This document shows, piece after piece, positions 13,799 to 16,232 of a stretch of DNA of 16,232 nt (positions within the stretch are counted from its first letter, which is position 1; every line of letters starts with the position of its first letter). The translations under genes and the position numbers were made by a program. The notes under the pieces are model-generated. The model was not told the DNA's origin and ran no database searches. It saw only the letters and a program-made list of their open reading frames with translations. This DNA is from Schaedlerella sp. (GTDB taxonomy: Bacteria > Bacillota > Clostridia > Lachnospirales > Lachnospiraceae): assembly GCA_020024595.1 (NCBI GenBank), contig JAHHTO010000040.1, positions 1 to 16,232 of the forward strand, in the 5' to 3' direction.

Positions 13799-14593
13799 CT
13801 ACATGTGTCGTGATACTTCTGCACAGGTTTTCATCGCCTCAATCAAAGCACTGCGGAACCCTTTTGCCTCCAGCACTCGAACAGCTTCTATCGTCGTTCC
13901 GCCCGGAGAGCATACCATATCTTTCAATTCTCCCGGATGTTTTCCGGTTTCCAACACCATCTTTGCACTTCCAAGAACTGCCTGTGCCGCAAATTTATAT
14001 GCCTGTCCACGTGCCATACCATCTGCAACCGCCGCATCTGCCATCGCTTCAATCATCATATACACATATGCCGGAGAACTTCCGCTCGTAGATACAACCA
14101 CATCCATCAAGTGTTCGGAAATCACCTCCGTCTTACCAAACGTGCCAAGAATCTGAAGCACTTCATCCAATTCTTCTTTCGTCACATATTCGTTGGCACA
14201 GACTGCTGTCATTCCTTCTCCCACCATCGCAGGAGTATTTGGCATTGTACGAACGATCTTCACCCGCTTTCCAAACTGCTCTTCCAGCCATGCAAGTGTT
14301 TTCCCCGGTGCAATTGTTATTACAATCTGCCCCGCTCTGATCACATCTTTCACTTCCTCGATCACAGACAGATAAAATTGCGGTTTTACCGAAAGGATAA
14401 TCTTGTCTGCTGATTCTACCACTTCTTTATTATCAGCTGTCACATGAATCCCATACAGATCTTCGACTCTTTTGCGTCCTGCTTCCGACACATCGGAACC
14501 GATAATCTCATCCGACCTAATAACCCCCTTCCGAATAATCCCTCCCATGATGGCGCCTGCCATATTTCCTGTTCCTATAAATCCCAGTTTCAT
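13799..14593 (-). CDS. proC: Pyrroline-5-carboxylate reductase
   Basis: ProC catalyses the last step of proline synthesis, reducing delta-1-pyrroline-5-carboxylate with NAD(P)H. The product is 264 residues, a normal length. The Rossmann motif is MKLGFIGTGNMAGAIMGG at the N-terminus. SVKPQFY and VRTMPNTPAMVGEGM lie in the middle. The C-terminal dimerisation and substrate region includes STSGSSPAYVYMMIEAMADA and CSPGGTTIEAV. ATG at 14593 follows AGGAGG. A 109-nt spacer before trxB has no clear promoter. A 60-nt AT-rich spacer separates it from the acylphosphatase gene upstream; proB and proA are not nearby. Confidence 0.96.
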   Translation of the reverse strand: MKLGFIGTGNMAGAIMGGIIRKGVIRSDEIIGSDVSEAGRKRVEDLYGIHVTADNKEVVESADKIILSVKPQFYLSVIEEVKDVIRAGQIVITIAPGKTLAWLEEQFGKRVKIVRTMPNTPAMVGEGMTAVCANEYVTKEELDEVLQILGTFGKTEVISEHLMDVVVSTSGSSPAYVYMMIEAMADAAVADGMARGQAYKFAAQAVLGSAKMVLETGKHPGELKDMVCSPGGTTIEAVRVLEAKGFRSALIEAMKTCAEVSRHM

Positions 14594-14653
14594 TTTTCTC
14601 CTCCTGTCCTATCATATATTTCTATAATATATCTGCTAAGTTCATGAAATACT

Positions 14654-14923
14654 CTACCTCACTCGAAATCCGTATTCTTCTATCAGGGGGATTTCTTTTG
14701 CGTCCATCCATTCAATCGTAATGTAATGTCCGTGATTCAATCCTACAAGTAATTTATTTATCAACGCTTCACGTCCCTGCACTTCCATGACAACCGTTCC
14801 ATCCCATTCATTCTGAACCCATCCGCTCAATTCCAGGGACTGCGCCAGATACTTTGCCGTATATCGAAACCCAACACCTTGCACGTGTCCGTGGAATACG
14901 ATATGCTTTCTCACCTCTGACAT
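14654..14923 (-). CDS. acyP: Acylphosphatase
   Basis: Acylphosphatase is a small cytoplasmic enzyme that hydrolyses carboxyl-phosphate bonds such as those in acetyl phosphate or 1,3-bisphosphoglycerate; its cellular role is poorly defined. The product is 89 residues, the usual size. Signature 1 is GHVQGVGFRY with the phosphate-binding R20. Signature 2 is GWVQNEWDGTVVMEVQG with catalytic N38. I prefer ATG at 14923-14921. A TTG immediately before it (14926) is nearly as well placed relative to the GAGGAAG ribosome site. It lies 76 nt after the TraX-like gene with no visible terminator, so it is likely in the same transcript. Confidence 0.93.
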   Translation of the reverse strand: MSEVRKHIVFHGHVQGVGFRYTAKYLAQSLELSGWVQNEWDGTVVMEVQGREALINKLLVGLNHGHYITIEWMDAKEIPLIEEYGFRVR

Positions 14924-14999
14924 CAATTTTCACTTCCTCTTTCAGATTCTTCTCACTTCTTTATCTTCGCATATATTTTACTCTATTTTCCCATTAAAA

Positions 15000-15728
15000 T
15001 CAAAGCATTCTAATCATTCCGATCACCAACAGATGCGCTGGATAAAAAATATAAAAAAAATACTTGGAAACACTTCTTCCTCTCTCTGCCTGTTTTCCAT
15101 TATAAAAATACAGGAGAACCACAGCTGCTGCCAGAACCCCAAACGTTGCACATCCTGTCAGTAAAGCAGCCTTTCCAGCAGAAAATACTACACTATTTGT
15201 CATATACATTGGTATCATAAATAACGCTGCTGAAACACAAAACGCTCTTGCCATCTTCCACCAGGAACCATAAGCATACGCAAATAGAAGCGTATAAATC
15301 GATGCCATCGTGGGCCAGTCGCAGAAGCTATTCGCAAAAATCAGAATCATATACCACACCCATCTGAGTGATTCCTGCTGTACCCTTGTTTTGACTTCGA
15401 GAATCAAAAAACAGACGCATAAAGTAAACATCATATTGAGCATCCCCGGCCACTTTTCCCCTTGTGACAACGCCATATAAAACGGGATCTGTGAAATCAG
15501 AGCAAATACAAAAAGCCGCTGCAAATACTTCCTCCTTGAATGCGTATAATAATATCCTTCTACAAGGAAATAACACATTACCGGTGCAGTAAAATATCCG
15601 ATATCCAAAAACAATTCTCCTACAAATGTCCCTTTCTCCAAAAACGCTGCCGAAATATGATTCAGAAGCATTGCAAAAACGGCAATGTATTTAATCGTAT
15701 CTCTATTTAAAACTTGCAAATTCTTCAT
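15000..15728 (-). CDS. TraX-family integral membrane protein
   Basis: A 242-residue, very hydrophobic protein with about seven or eight membrane-spanning stretches, for example IKYIAVFAMLLNHISAAF, GYFTAPVMCYFLVEGYYY, FVFALISQIPFYMAL and the C-terminal YFFYIFYPAHLLVIGMI. The N-terminal NRDTIKYIAVFAMLLNH, the TAPVMCYFLVEGYYYTHSR loop and the C-terminal FYPAHLL are characteristic of the TraX family. Its founding member acetylates F-pilin; the chromosomal homologues have no settled function. The start is uncertain. ATG 15728 (MKNLQVLNRD) suits the family, but no strong ribosome site precedes it, and the frame stays open to a GTG at 15788. It is divergent from hydE and lacks conjugation neighbours. 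Confidence 0.82.
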   Translation of the reverse strand: MKNLQVLNRDTIKYIAVFAMLLNHISAAFLEKGTFVGELFLDIGYFTAPVMCYFLVEGYYYTHSRRKYLQRLFVFALISQIPFYMALSQGEKWPGMLNMMFTLCVCFLILEVKTRVQQESLRWVWYMILIFANSFCDWPTMASIYTLLFAYAYGSWWKMARAFCVSAALFMIPMYMTNSVVFSAGKAALLTGCATFGVLAAAVVLLYFYNGKQAERGRSVSKYFFYIFYPAHLLVIGMIRML

Positions 15729-15834
15729 TTCCACTATTCGATTGATCCTACTGTTACTATTTCTCATCCAGTTCTGCACATCTATCACCAGTCATTATCA
15801 TCACTTCAAGTATATCCCAAAATTTAATAACGTC

Positions 15835-15863
15835 ATTATAGCATTTGTCTTAGATGTTATCAA
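15835..15863 (-). promoter_or_regulatory. Promoter of the TraX-like gene and probably the downstream genes
   Basis: On the minus strand TTGATA (15863-15858) and a perfect TATAAT (15840-15835) are separated by 17 nt. This is the closest -10 match in the window. Initiation near 15828 leaves 40 nt to the GTG at 15788 or 100 nt to the ATG at 15728. It is back to back with the hydE control region. Confidence 0.75.
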
Positions 15864-15933
15864 TGGAATTGTCTGTTGTAAATACCTCCACAAGCTCACT
15901 TCACAAATTCATCTGGTATTTTCTGTTGCTCCG

Positions 15934-15942
15934 TGCTACAAT
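15934..15942 (+). promoter_or_regulatory. Candidate extended -10 promoter of hydE
   Basis: TGCTACAAT matches the extended -10 form TGnTATAAT with one change. No good -35 box lies 16-18 nt upstream, as is typical for extended -10 promoters. Initiation near 15949 would place the start only a few bases before the hairpin at 15953. A weaker alternative is TTGCTC-16-TATAGT slightly downstream. Confidence 0.45.
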
Positions 15943-15952
15943 TTCTTTATAG

Positions 15953-15991
15953 TACCTGCGCCTATCAGGCAGTGCAGGTATTTTATTTTTT
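15953..15991 (+). terminator. Terminator-like hairpin with U-tract in the hydE leader
   Basis: TACCTGC (15953-15959) pairs with GCAGGTA (15974-15980). An inner GCCT-ATC-AGGC stem stacks inside it, with a 3-nt bulge. TTTTATTTTTT follows at once (15981-15991), the form of an intrinsic terminator. It is only about 50 nt before hydE and just after the candidate promoter. The minus-strand transcript would lack the U-tract. It could be a transcription attenuator or the end of a very short RNA. Confidence 0.6.
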
Positions 15992-16001
15992 CAAAAGCGG
16001 A

Positions 16002-16013
16002 GGGCAATTGCCC
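16002..16013 (+). promoter_or_regulatory. Perfect 12-bp palindrome upstream of hydE
   Basis: GGGCAATTGCCC is fully self-complementary and lies 27 nt before the hydE ATG. It overlaps a GGAGGG Shine-Dalgarno-like sequence at 15999-16004. In RNA it would give a 4-bp GGGC/GCCC stem with an AAUU loop that covers part of that sequence. In DNA it could be a protein-binding site. Confidence 0.4.
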
Positions 16014-16040
16014 CATTACATTCAAAGGACTTTCTATCAA

Positions 16041-16232
16041 ATGAAACAGTTAATCGATAAACTAAAGGAACACCGGGCCCTTTCCCGGAGTGAATGGATT
16101 ACATTCATCCAAAATTTCACCCAGGAGGACGCACAATATTTATTTGAGCATGCCCGAAAACTCCGGAAACAACATTACGGAAATCAAATCTTTATCCGAG
16201 GTTTGATTGAATTCACCAATTGCTGTAAAAAC
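16041..16232 (+). CDS. hydE: [FeFe]-hydrogenase H-cluster maturase HydE, N-terminal part (cut by window edge)
   Basis: HydE is a radical SAM enzyme that, with HydF and HydG, builds the diiron subcluster of [FeFe]-hydrogenase. The first 64 residues are visible. They include QLIDKLKEHRALSRSEW, EDAQYLFEHARKLRKQHYG and IFIRGLIEFTNCCKN. C62 in the last segment is expected to be the first cysteine of the CxxxCxxC cluster motif; the rest lies outside the window. ATG at 16041 has AAAGGA with an 11-nt spacer. An in-frame TTG at 16008 behind GGAGG is an alternative that would add 11 residues. A close paralogue such as PylB cannot be fully excluded, but the RGLIEFTNxCKN string favours HydE. Confidence 0.88.
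   Translation, partial: MKQLIDKLKEHRALSRSEWITFIQNFTQEDAQYLFEHARKLRKQHYGNQIFIRGLIEFTNCCKN

Noticed and set aside
14594..14653. AT-rich promoter for proC in the 60-nt gap
   Set aside because: An ATATATT/AATATAT repeat and TATAGA-like boxes exist, but no -35 box with proper spacing; too weak to list.
1..16232. Insertion sequences, CRISPR repeats, prophage or defence genes
   Set aside because: No transposase, integrase, regularly spaced repeat or long terminal inverted repeat was seen. All large frames resolve to housekeeping or metabolic genes.

Overview
The window looks like a chromosomal segment of an anaerobic Clostridia member, most likely Lachnospiraceae. The basis is inference from protein style (a Lachnospiraceae-like L29, L22 and S10), moderate GC by eye, selenocysteine genes, rubrerythrin and an [FeFe]-hydrogenase maturase. 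No database search was run. Every gene except the last is on the minus strand, so transcription runs from high to low coordinates until about position 15830.

Region 1 (1-6242) is the S10/spc ribosomal-protein operon in the standard order rpsJ-rplC-rplD-rplW-rplB-rpsS-rplV-rpsC-rplP-rpmC-rpsQ-rplN-rplX-rplE, with rplE cut off by the window edge. A strong promoter (TTGAAA-17-TATACT, 6500-6528) precedes a structured leader of about 250 nt. Three r-protein genes use non-AUG starts (rplE TTG, rpsQ and rpmC GTG).

Region 2 (6579-9290) is a selenium module, selD-selA-selC. SelD is itself a selenoprotein. It has an in-frame UGA at codon 18 and a 9-bp bacterial SECIS-type hairpin 24 nt downstream, so ordinary gene calling would start it 62 codons late and lose the active site. 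The tRNA-Sec gene lies 6 nt after the selA stop and only about 50 nt before the S10 -35 box. selB is not in the window.

Region 3 (9306-11844) holds a phosphohexomutase and a rubrerythrin. They appear to share one promoter upstream of the mutase, whose mRNA would begin with a 14-bp hairpin, and one terminator after rubrerythrin. Region 4 (11876-15863) is a colinear run of a TraX-family membrane protein, acylphosphatase, proC, trxB and a class I methyltransferase, with a near-consensus promoter before traX.

Region 5 (15864-16232) is the divergent control region and the first 64 codons of hydE on the plus strand. A predicted extended -10 promoter is followed almost at once by an intrinsic-terminator-like hairpin with a U-tract, then a perfect 12-bp palindrome that overlaps a Shine-Dalgarno-like sequence. 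The best candidates for undescribed biology are RNA-level controls: the hydE leader, the pgm 5' hairpin, the S10 leader and the selD leader. I see no mobile element, CRISPR array or defence system.
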